A program made the position numbers and the translations under genes. From Echinometra lucunter (lineage: Eukaryota; Echinodermata; Echinoidea; Camarodonta; Echinometridae), in contig CM057156.1 of assembly GCA_029962745.1 (NCBI GenBank), positions 32,494,027-32,558,026 on the forward strand: a DNA stretch of 64,000 nucleotides. Reading direction: 5' to 3'. Within the stretch, counting starts at the first letter, position 1; every line of letters begins with the position of its first letter. The notes beneath the pieces were generated by a model. It did not search any database and was not told the DNA's origin. It saw only the letters and a list, made by a program, of their open reading frames with translations. Shown here in pieces: positions 58,301 through 61,293 of the stretch.

Positions 58301-61293
58301 AGACAGGGCTAATTGGGTATTACAGCAACCATTAAGTCCCATGTAATTCACCCAGCAGTTGAAAATACTGTAAATGCAGAAATATTTGCAGTACATTAAT
58401 TTTCCTGGATTTTGCACTACTTTTGGCATGCATGAATTCTAGAACTTGTGAAAATAATTAGCACGATTTCATATGCATTGAAATATCAAATCAAATCTGG
58501 CACTTTTGTGAGTGAGTAATTGTGAAGCACTAATTTCAGAACTTGCAAATATGTTCTTGTTCTTGGGTCGCTCAGCGCAAAAATTTAATCACGCAAAAAT
58601 AACAGCGTTTACAGTAGTCTGGAGGTATGATGATTGAGGATGAACTATGCAAACCTCTAGAAACATACAATGAGTTGCCATAGTAACCACGGAATCACAA
58701 GGATCACCTGATCTATTTCTATTTTCAGGTATTCTAATTCCTTTTAATTATCCTAATTATCAAAAACACAGAAGATATCAACGGCATAAAATTGCCCTCC
58801 TCTCTGAATGTACACGAGTTAGAATCCACTTTTTTTAGGAGACAAATTCAAGATCACTTTTAGAGTGCAAATCTATGCTTAACATATTGGAATTCCATCT
58901 CATAATAGCAATTTACACCACTTCTTTGAAATGGAGTAATAACAGTATAGCACCACAAGCATCAATAATGACAGACTTGAATGCTATCCTAGAACCTATC
59001 ATTATAAAGATTTCCTCACAAAAATGAAGCGCTTCTCAATGTGAGTCTTCACAGCATGGATTCCACTCCTTCACAAAAAGGGAGCAGTACTTAAAAAATG
59101 ATCGACAGGTTTCATGGCAACTCATTACTACTTTTAAGATAAACTTGAGTTCTGATCATGCGACTAAAATGTGAAAGAAACTGTTTCAAAGCAATTGGGA
59201 AAGGCTGATTGAGTAGTAAATACTTGGTGTATACCTTGAGATTTTAAAATCACCAAAATAAGAAGAAATAAACTCAATCTCCCTGAAAAAGCACATATGC
59301 AATGCACACAGAAATGGATATATGGGACTACAAAGAAATGTTTGGGTCAATCTCTCAAAGTTTTCTTGTGATATTCCAAATGATGGGGGAAATAATCCTT
59401 TTCAAGAAATATTTTTATTACGATATTCTTCCAAAGTGGTATAAAAAAGATTGAGAAAGCCAGCAAATTTTCTTTCACCTCCTGCCAGAACTCAAGCTTT
59501 TCTTTACAAGTAAAAGCCCGGCGCAAAATATACAATCTGTCTGCGATTCGATTTTTGAAAAATTTGTCATAGCATTTGATATGACCATTCGAACATGTGT
59601 AATCTTAATGATCCCAGTTCCAAATAGTTGTATGAATACTAAAATCGAAATTCCGGGCTACTGCGAGTCTCCTTGTAGGAATAAAAGCGGAGTCAACTCC
59701 GAATCGTACTGACGTCATGGCAGCCCTGCGATTGTCTACGATTAGAAGCCGATTTGGCCTTTACTATGACCGAAAGGCTTACCGTTTACTAAAAATTTTA
59801 TTTAAGTATTCCTATCATTATTCAGAACTTCATATAAGATCATTTTACTTGTTTACACTTTCATGTCAAATGCAAAATGCAATTTGTTCGAAAATCGGGT
59901 TGCAGTCGGATTGTGCAGTGTGCGCCGGGCCTAATAGAGAGAAATGATAATGTATGATGGTAATGATAGTAAATTATCCATGGTAATACTAATTGGATGA
60001 GATGAAAGCATGAAGAGTCTGCTAGAAGTGAGATGTGCTACCTGTATCGTGGGGTCCAGCTTCGTTGACTAACTTGACTAAGAGTTGTTACTTGACTAAC
60101 AACAGTACTCGATCTTGATCTTCATAAAACACATAACAAATCACCAGAATGGAGCAACTATTACTAATTGGGTCAATATGGACCACACTGTAAATGTATA
60201 CAGTTCACTCATAATTGAAGAAAAATCTTAATACAAATATTAGCTCTTGCTCTATGAAAAAAAAATTATGAAGACAAAGAATCTAAAAATGAAGAAGTCC
60301 TATGAACCGTCATATCATCATTAAGAAATCATCATGACATAATATCACTATCATAAACAGATTATAATGATGCACATTACATACATATCTATAAGTCATG
60401 TAACTAAATTCATCAAAATTGATTAAGCATGCACTGTAGCATGCTCAATTACTTTGCAGTCCTTTAGATGTCCATTAACTGCGACAAATCAAGCCATCCA
60501 TATAAGTTTCAATACTTACTAATACTTGCAAGAGTAAATGCCCTTGTTAGAGCAGCTACCATCAAGTTAAAATTGGAAATGGCTAGCCACATTGAAAGAG
60601 ATCTCAATTTTGCAAAGATGCTAAACTACTGTTATTATTAGCAAACACAAATTAAAACTGGAATCAGTTTACATATTAAATATCTCTGGTGCTAATCTAC
60701 AGTTACCATTAAAAAACTAAAATGAAAAATCTACAAATTAAGAACATGGTCTATCTAACTTGAAATAATTGCACAGACTTTCAATGAATCAACTTTGCAC
60801 TGAAATCAATACTTCCTTTTATTCCTAACAGAAATATTATCTATTCAAAGCCAAAAGAAAGATAGCTCTATTATCATCTTGACAAAGAATTAATGCCTTT
60901 CTGGTTCTAAACCTTTTTAGAGATACACAAGATGTATCATTGTATTGCTAACAGAAGTACTATCTGTTGAAAGGCCAAAGGGAGATTGTTCATTATTTTT
61001 TACGAAGAATTACTGCCATTCTATTAAAACCATTTCAGAGGTATGCTAGAATTAATTTTCATTTTTATACACTGCAAAAGGCTGAATGAATAACCACAGA
61101 GTTGATTTCTTGAAAGTATTTACAATCACATTCTTTCTGTTATTCATTCTTTAATTCAGAGTTGTTAGAAAAGCAAATTTCTAATGATACATTCAGTGGA
61201 GGTACTAACCTGGCTCTTGCAAACTGCTGTTTCTCTTCCTCCAGATAGAGCGGTCTACTGTCATCATTTCCTGCCTCTAAATCTCGTAAAACC
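16233..61293 (-). CDS. SLC8A: SLC8-family Na+/Ca2+ exchanger, C-terminal part (N-terminal exons outside window)
   Basis: NCX proteins of the plasma membrane exchange three Na+ for one Ca2+. Exons in transcript order are 61293-61210, 34386-34229, 33225-33126, then a choice (29811-29745, or 28982-28962 with 25880-25856), then 24893-24735, 23780-23618, 23181-23058, 20976-20847, 19946-19856, 19404-19329, 18983-18861, 18344-18269, 17876-17723, 17171-16993 and 16352-16233. All phases agree, giving about 586-600 residues. The order of domains is linker, CBD1 (ends IIDDD), CBD2, an acidic strip, and membrane helices with the alpha-2 repeat ([12 protein letters not shown], then [14 protein letters not shown]). 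The C-terminus matches vertebrate GGELGG-type ends. The first membrane half and alpha-1 repeat lie beyond 64000. Vertebrate paralogue number cannot be assigned. Confidence 0.95.
16511..16772. repeat. (GAT)n imperfect microsatellite
   Basis: About 260 bp of GAT/GGT-type units in the last exchanger intron. The Met/Asp-rich ORFs here are artefacts. Confidence 0.95.
16993..17171 (-). CDS. SLC8A: Exchanger exon: end of alpha-2 repeat and next TM helices
   Basis: Encodes [20 protein letters not shown], then a short extracellular [15 protein letters not shown] loop and the helix [20 protein letters not shown]. The Asn of GSN belongs to the ion-binding alpha-2 motif. Donor GTAAG, acceptor CTACAG; it enters in phase 1 and leaves in phase 0. 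Confidence 0.95.
17172..17722 (-). other. Exchanger intron
   Basis: 551-bp intron. No repeat or conserved element is visible. Confidence 0.8.
17723..17876 (-). CDS. SLC8A: Exchanger exon: alpha-2 repeat core
   Basis: Encodes [40 protein letters not shown] and the first base of the next Gly. GTSVPD holds the acidic ion ligand of the alpha-2 repeat, conserved in all SLC8 proteins. This is the most diagnostic exon of the gene. Confidence 0.97.
18269..18344 (-). CDS. SLC8A: Exchanger exon: first TM helix after the big loop
   Basis: Encodes [20 protein letters not shown] then AVVEQ. It aligns with the vertebrate helix after VPPTEY.NGWACF. Phase 2 to phase 0; acceptor CACACAG, donor GTACAA. Confidence 0.93.
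18345..18860 (-). other. Exchanger intron with tRNA-like fragment
   Basis: 516-bp intron. GGGTTCACATCCC near 18545 resembles a pol III B box, with TGGTAGCCAATGAG upstream as a weak A box. It may be a decayed SINE, but the match is too short to call. Confidence 0.4.
18861..18983 (-). CDS. SLC8A: Exchanger exon: acidic strip and re-entry to membrane
   Basis: Encodes [20 protein letters not shown], then [20 protein letters not shown]. In vertebrate NCX1 the same place has an acidic SAGEDDDDD stretch, then a MHFLTVFWKVLFAFVPP segment. Phases 2 in and 2 out. The upstream intron carries a GAT microsatellite open in the same frame. Confidence 0.94.
19081..19260. repeat. (ATC/GAT)n microsatellite in exchanger intron
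   Basis: About 180 bp of ATC units with AAC variants. On the coding strand it reads GAT, open in the frame of the next exon, and would code mostly Asp. It lies inside the 345-bp intron 18984-19328. Confidence 0.93.
19329..19404 (-). CDS. SLC8A: Exchanger exon: loop after CBD2
   Basis: Encodes [20 protein letters not shown] then GQIK. It aligns with the region ending in NSWREQFIEAI of vertebrate NCX1. Enters in phase 1, leaves in phase 2. Acceptor CACCACAG, donor GTGAGT. Confidence 0.9.
19856..19946 (-). CDS. SLC8A: Exchanger exon: end of CBD2
   Basis: Encodes [20 protein letters not shown] then [18 protein letters not shown] matches FFLEIGEP of vertebrate CBD2 and AKLGEH matches PILGEH, with the vertebrate residues in between absent. 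Phase 0 to 1; acceptor CTGTAG, donor GTATGG. Confidence 0.9.
20225..20360. mobile_element. MITE with 27-bp terminal inverted repeats
   Basis: CTTTATTACAGAGTTTGGCC...AACTCGG at the left is matched at the right by CCGAGTTGGCCAAACTTTGT...AATAAAG. 136 bp, non-coding, in an exchanger intron. Confidence 0.75.
20581..20828. mobile_element. MITE with ~30-bp terminal inverted repeats
   Basis: Left TGCCCTGCTTTGGCAAAAGG...AAGCAAGTGACA and right TGTCACTTGCTTCC...TTTGCCAAATTAGGGCA are inverted complements. About 248 bp; it ends close to the exon at 20847. Confidence 0.75.
20847..20976 (-). CDS. SLC8A: Exchanger exon: CBD2 middle strands
   Basis: Encodes [20 protein letters not shown], then [20 protein letters not shown] and [16 protein letters not shown] is the typical Calx-beta centre. 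The position of the vertebrate calcium-ligand pair DD is NK here. Phase 2 to 0. Confidence 0.93.
21018..21590. mobile_element. MITE family A, diverged copy 5 with nested insertion
   Basis: Starts TTAGCCCATCCATGACAGAG and follows the order of family A in reverse orientation, but is much diverged. About 245 bp of unrelated sequence (21220-21464) interrupts it. The far end is unclear. Confidence 0.65.
21220..21464. mobile_element. MITE inserted into family A copy
   Basis: GGGGATGCCAACCT...GCAGTATTTT at the left is matched by AAATACTGC...GAGTTGGCATC at the right. It contains two direct GGAGTATTTTGGGTG units. Comparison with intact family A copies shows it is absent there. Confidence 0.6.
21626..21728. 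repeat. Short tandem repeat, ~25-bp unit, about 4 copies
   Basis: Units of the type AATCTGTGATTATAGGCCCA plus CATTCT, the last ones shortened. Not a CRISPR: the units abut without spacers. Confidence 0.8.
23058..23181 (-). CDS. SLC8A: Exchanger exon: start of CBD2
   Basis: Encodes [20 protein letters not shown], then [20 protein letters not shown]. It directly follows the DDD that ends CBD1, as in vertebrate DDDHAGIFTFEE. Phase 1 in, 2 out. Acceptor CTCCTAG, donor GTAAGT. Confidence 0.94.
23278..23610. repeat. (ATC/GAT)n microsatellite between exchanger exons
   Basis: Imperfect ATC repeat fills most of the 436-bp intron between 23181 and 23618 and lies 8 bases from the GAT-GAT-GAT end of the next exon. 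The His/Ile ORFs here are artefacts. Confidence 0.93.
23618..23780 (-). CDS. SLC8A: Exchanger exon: CBD1 C-terminal half
   Basis: Encodes [20 protein letters not shown], then [20 protein letters not shown] and ends in VTIIDDD. The terminal DDD matches the calcium-binding Asp triplet (498-500 in canine NCX1). The other ligand loop reads [11 protein letters not shown] in place of IIDDDIFEEDE. Phase 0 to 1; acceptor CTCAG, donor GTGAGT. Confidence 0.94.
24436..24702. mobile_element. MITE with ~35-bp terminal inverted repeats
   Basis: CATCTTTATGTCGTTGTGCG...AAAGAACGCGTCTGGAATGCA at the left is mirrored by TGCGTTCCGGACGTGTTCTT...CCCACAACGACATAAAGATA at the right. It lies in the intron next to the CBD1 exon. 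Confidence 0.75.
24735..24893 (-). CDS. SLC8A: Exchanger exon: CBD1 with expanded loop
   Basis: 53 codons, phase 0 on both sides. Starts [20 protein letters not shown], then continues through [20 protein letters not shown] to [19 protein letters not shown] matches vertebrate TVFVDFRTEDGTA; the Asp of DGTA is a calcium ligand (canine D421). The His/acidic stretch before it has no vertebrate counterpart. Confidence 0.93.
25096..25445. mobile_element. Fold-back MITEs, family C copy 2 (25241-25445) and an adjoining fold-back
   Basis: 25241-25445 is an almost complete palindrome with ends CCTGGGGCCCGTTGCATAAA and TTTATGCAATGGGCCCCAGG and the centre GGCTGTTGAGCA/TGCTCAACAGCC. It adjoins a second, weaker fold-back (25096-25240) with CTTGTTATCA and TGATAACAAG near its ends. 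Confidence 0.75.
25856..25880 (-). CDS. SLC8A: Exchanger 25-nt microexon (alternative B, second part)
   Basis: Acceptor TTTGATACAG and donor GTACAG border 25 nt that read, after one base completing a codon, RRTRQLTQ. It takes phase 2 and gives phase 0, just what its neighbours at 33126 and 24735 need. Its tiny size hides it from ORF searches. Support rests on splice signals and phase only; transcript data were not available to me. Confidence 0.75.
26078..26400 (+). mobile_element. 3' end of a LINE (non-LTR retrotransposon), decayed
   Basis: Frame one reads [14 protein letters not shown] and, after a shift near 26200-26220, another frame reads [20 protein letters not shown], then [20 protein letters not shown] and a stop at about 26346. 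RWxGHVxRxDD followed by RAKWREG is the usual C-terminus of many animal LINE ORF2 proteins. Only this tail and a short 3' UTR remain. Confidence 0.8.
26401..28342 (-). other. Exchanger intron, no gene
   Basis: Holds a (TCCC)n tract at 27075-27322 and purine-rich sequence near 28070-28260. The ORFs in it follow base composition. I see no exon signal that fits the neighbours. Confidence 0.7.
27075..27322. repeat. (CCCT/CCCCCACCTT)n low-complexity tract
   Basis: C/T-rich, with CTTCCCCCAC units at 27230-27300. The Pro/Ser-rich ORFs are artefacts. Confidence 0.95.
28343..28426. mobile_element. Short MITE family B, copy 1
   Basis: About 84 bp. TAACCCATTGAATATGATTT at one end, AGTGTTCAACGGGTTAA at the other. 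Relatives are at 39890-39981 and 41169-41256. Its last TTAA is also the first TTAA of the next element. Confidence 0.75.
28423..28836. mobile_element. MITE family A, copy 3
   Basis: 414 bp, TTAACCCATTCGTGCCAG to GTCATGAATGGGTTAA, same orientation as copy 1 and nearly identical to it. The ORF at 28557 is the same spurious frame seen in copy 1. Confidence 0.85.
28962..28982 (-). CDS. SLC8A: Exchanger 21-nt candidate microexon (alternative B, first part)
   Basis: Acceptor CCTTTTTTATAG and donor GTGAGT border 21 nt. After a base completing a Pro codon it reads HEGLRK and gives two bases of Leu. Phase 2 in and out, so it can be skipped freely. With the 25-nt exon it gives [15 protein letters not shown]. 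Both splice signals are good, but so short an exon can occur by chance. Confidence 0.6.
29745..29811 (-). CDS. SLC8A: Exchanger 67-nt candidate exon (alternative A)
   Basis: Acceptor CCTTTTTTTTACAG and donor GTGAGA border 67 nt that read [20 protein letters not shown] then IG. Phase 2 in, phase 0 out: it can join 33126 to 24735 directly. A second donor (GTATGA, exon end 29735) would shift the frame. It starts with His and has L..RKL like alternative B, so the two may be duplicates. Confidence 0.7.
31217..31712. mobile_element. TTAA-flanked MITE, ~496 bp
   Basis: TTAAAGGCATTGGCTAAC at the left and GTTAGCCAATGCCTTTAA at the right are exact inverted complements. The TTAA ends suggest the same class of transposase as families A and B. 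Non-coding. Confidence 0.75.
32110..32277. mobile_element. Long palindrome, ~168 bp
   Basis: CAAATAATGAATGTTTATGA at the left and its complement at the right enclose further paired blocks: AATGGACAGAATATTTCATG and CATTCAAC around a GGCTGCGCC centre. Almost the whole segment can fold on itself. More parts of the same element may reach 32560. Confidence 0.75.
33126..33225 (-). CDS. SLC8A: Exchanger exon: start of CBD1
   Basis: Encodes [20 protein letters not shown], then [12 protein letters not shown] and two bases of Pro. The Glu of VMESAG sits at the calcium ligand E385 of canine NCX1 (CLENCG). Enters in phase 1 and leaves in phase 2, the start point of the splice choice. Acceptor TTTGCAG, donor GTAAGT. 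Confidence 0.93.
33453..33687. mobile_element. MITE family A, partial copy 4
   Basis: Begins GTAACTTATTCGTGACAGGG and follows the inverted order of family A for about 220 bp, then gives way to the SINE tail at about 33688. Diverged. Confidence 0.65.
33688..33933 (-). mobile_element. tRNA-derived SINE
   Basis: On the - strand a pol III A box, TTGGCTCAATTGATAGAA (33922-33905), is followed by a B box, GGGTTTGATCCC (33878-33867), spaced as in tRNA genes. The body then runs to an A/T-rich TTATTATT tail at the low-coordinate end. No tRNA fold or anticodon is kept. It lies in an exchanger intron. Confidence 0.75.
34229..34386 (-). CDS. SLC8A: Exchanger exon: cytosolic linker before CBD1
   Basis: Encodes [20 protein letters not shown], then [20 protein letters not shown] and ends in QKASDGALS. 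It aligns with the vertebrate RIQATRLMTGAG...RHAADQARK helix region. Phase 2 in, 1 out. Acceptor CCCCAG, donor GTGAGC. Confidence 0.93.
37516..37581. repeat. (AAG)n/(AGG)n microsatellite
   Basis: GAAGAAGAAG turning into about 16 GGA units. Confidence 0.95.
39890..39981. mobile_element. Short MITE family B, copy 2
   Basis: TTAATCCATTGAACACAATT to GCTTAGTATAAAACAAGTTAA, about 92 bp. The middle (TTTGATTTCAG...CATAGACCCTA) matches copy 1. Confidence 0.7.
40690..41125. repeat. C/T-rich low-complexity tract
   Basis: About 435 bp of CCCT and CTCT units, with a repeated block (CCTTCTCCCTCTGTCCCCCT occurs near 40860 and 40997). The long Ser/Pro/Leu and Arg/Glu ORFs here are artefacts. Confidence 0.95.
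41169..41256. mobile_element. Short MITE family B, copy 3
   Basis: 88 bp with well-kept ends: TTAACCCACTGAACATGATT and TTCATGTTCAGTGGGTTAA. The best copy of this family in the window. Confidence 0.8.
42476..42662. repeat. DIRS copy 1 inverted terminal repeat (low-coordinate side)
   Basis: Matches the complement of 46165-46320, for example TCACAATCGCGCATGCCCC and TGCCTTCCCAGTTCACCTGT. The outer 50 bases also pair with the internal region at 42727. Confidence 0.85.
42727..42820. repeat. DIRS copy 1 internal complementary region
   Basis: The first half is complementary to 42480-42533 (AGGAAAATCATTCCTGTTTT side), the second half to 46282-46320 (GGTAGATACATTAATTCATT side). The join near 42779 marks where the two element ends would meet in the circular form (known DIRS model). 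Confidence 0.8.
43156..43292. mobile_element. MITE nested in the DIRS RNase H reading frame
   Basis: GGGGAGCGTTTCATGAAGAG and CTCTTCATGAAATGCTCCCC are 20-bp inverted ends. 137 bp with an AGCCAATCAG centre, similar in style to family C. The DIRS frame reads into it and stops at 43198. Confidence 0.8.
43198..44319 (-). pseudogene. DIRS copy 1: RT end and RNase H, decayed
   Basis: A 373-codon frame starts in the RT connection ([30 protein letters not shown]). It reaches the start of RNase H, where [11 protein letters not shown] has Asn in place of the first catalytic Asp seen in other copies. The centre of RNase H lies in another frame (43874-43536: [28 protein letters not shown]). The first frame resumes with the [19 protein letters not shown] motif typical of DIRS, then enters the nested MITE. 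At least two frameshifts are needed. Confidence 0.8.
44282..45115 (-). pseudogene. DIRS copy 1: reverse transcriptase, decayed
   Basis: RT signatures are spread over frames: [14 protein letters not shown] at about 44493-44452, with the catalytic pair of Asp. N-terminal RT sequence of the VLSVMREGF type precedes at about 45000. In-frame stops and shifts prevent a full product. Confidence 0.75.
45230..46194 (-). pseudogene. DIRS copy 1: Gag-like ORF1, decayed
   Basis: Two frames, 45988-45707 and 45547-45230, read an acidic start ([16 protein letters not shown]), then ...[13 protein letters not shown], then an Ala/Leu-rich helical part ([20 protein letters not shown]). This position and make-up match DIRS ORF1, thought to act as Gag. 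A basic Gln/Arg-rich stretch joins it to RT. It has stops and a shift near 45550-45700. Confidence 0.6.
48753..48870. repeat. Short tandem repeat, CAAGCCAATATGATGAAAA type
   Basis: Four imperfect units around AAGCCAATATGATGA and AATAAGCCAAACAAGCC. Not CRISPR: units vary and no spacers exist. Confidence 0.8.
50282..50840. mobile_element. Long fold-back element, 559 bp
   Basis: Arms of about 250 bp (50282-50530 and 50590-50840) are near-complete inverted repeats, from AAGGGAAAGTCCACCCC and its complement through CTCTCCATTCACTTTG to CTCAATTTTCTTGGAAGTTA. A loop of about 60 bp remains. RNA from this intron would form a long double-stranded stem. Confidence 0.85.
51243..51620. mobile_element. Fold-back repeat with AAACCTGTCT ends
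   Basis: AAACCTGTCTATAAAAGCCA at the left and TGGCCTTTATAGAGAGGTGA...AGACAGGTTT at the right pair as inverted repeats. The right part also has direct GACAAGTGGTCAATATA units (51550-51585). Confidence 0.65.
54027..54217. mobile_element. MITE family E, copy 2
   Basis: TACTGTACAAGCCAATATTT at the left and AAATTTCAGCTTATACAGTA at the right are imperfect inverted repeats matching the ends of the element at 7735. About 191 bp. Confidence 0.65.
54600..54712. repeat. DIRS copy 2 internal complementary region
   Basis: The first half (TACATAGATTTATCTAGCAA) is complementary to 54343-54395; the second (AATCAATGTACCTACCTATT) to 57700-57739. Same join design as in copy 1. Confidence 0.8.
54680..55735 (-). 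pseudogene. DIRS copy 2: tyrosine recombinase, decayed
   Basis: The - strand reads [26 protein letters not shown], a stop, [19 protein letters not shown], a stop, then [22 protein letters not shown] sequence in the open frame 55468-55148. Further on come [19 protein letters not shown] and [12 protein letters not shown]. This is the usual order in DIRS recombinases, which cut and join the circular DNA copy. At least four stops break it; I could not place the catalytic Tyr with certainty. Confidence 0.65.
55608..56517 (-). pseudogene. DIRS copy 2: RNase H, decayed
   Basis: Reads [40 protein letters not shown] and [16 protein letters not shown] in the frame 56517-55966. It continues in other frames with [16 protein letters not shown] (56323-55709 frame). 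These match RNase H of DIRS elements. In copy 2 the first catalytic Asp is present in [10 protein letters not shown], in another frame (56686-56477). Confidence 0.75.
56687..57398 (-). pseudogene. DIRS copy 2: reverse transcriptase, decayed
   Basis: The frame 57398-56847 holds the fingers and palm start ([34 protein letters not shown]). The frame 57073-56687 holds the catalytic [16 protein letters not shown] (YLDDW at 57007-56993) and the connection [15 protein letters not shown]. One frameshift separates them. Confidence 0.85.
58366..58616. mobile_element. MITE with TACTGTAAA-type ends (perhaps family E)
   Basis: TACTGTAAATGCAGAAATAT at the left and GCGTTTACAGTA at the right, with inner GCGCAAAAAT words. 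About 251 bp. Relation to the elements at 7735 and 54027 is likely but weak. Confidence 0.5.
59516..59932. mobile_element. MITE with ~45-bp terminal inverted repeats
   Basis: GCCCGGCGCAAAATATACAA...GCGATTCGATTTTTGAA at the left is matched by TTCGAAAATCGGGTTGCAGT...GCGCCGGGC at the right. 417 bp. The ORF at 59717-59947 is inside and not a gene. Confidence 0.75.
61210..61293 (-). CDS. SLC8A: Exchanger exon: linker helix (most N-terminal exon in window)
   Basis: Encodes [20 protein letters not shown] then KQQFARA and two bases of Arg. It aligns with the vertebrate RILKELKQ...QQQKSRAFYR linker segment, which confirms the join to 34386 across 26.8 kb ([11 protein letters not shown]). Phase 2 in, 2 out. 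Acceptor CCTGCAG-type, donor GTTAGT. Confidence 0.88.

Larger units (their letters stand above)
57740..61209 (-). other. Exchanger intron, last part
   Basis: Apart from two MITEs (58366, 59516) this is plain AT-rich intron. ORFs at 57925 and 59717 lack recognisable domains; the latter lies inside a MITE. Confidence 0.65.

Noticed and set aside
59717..59947. 76-codon ORF with a basic start
   Set aside because: It lies inside a MITE with 45-bp inverted ends.
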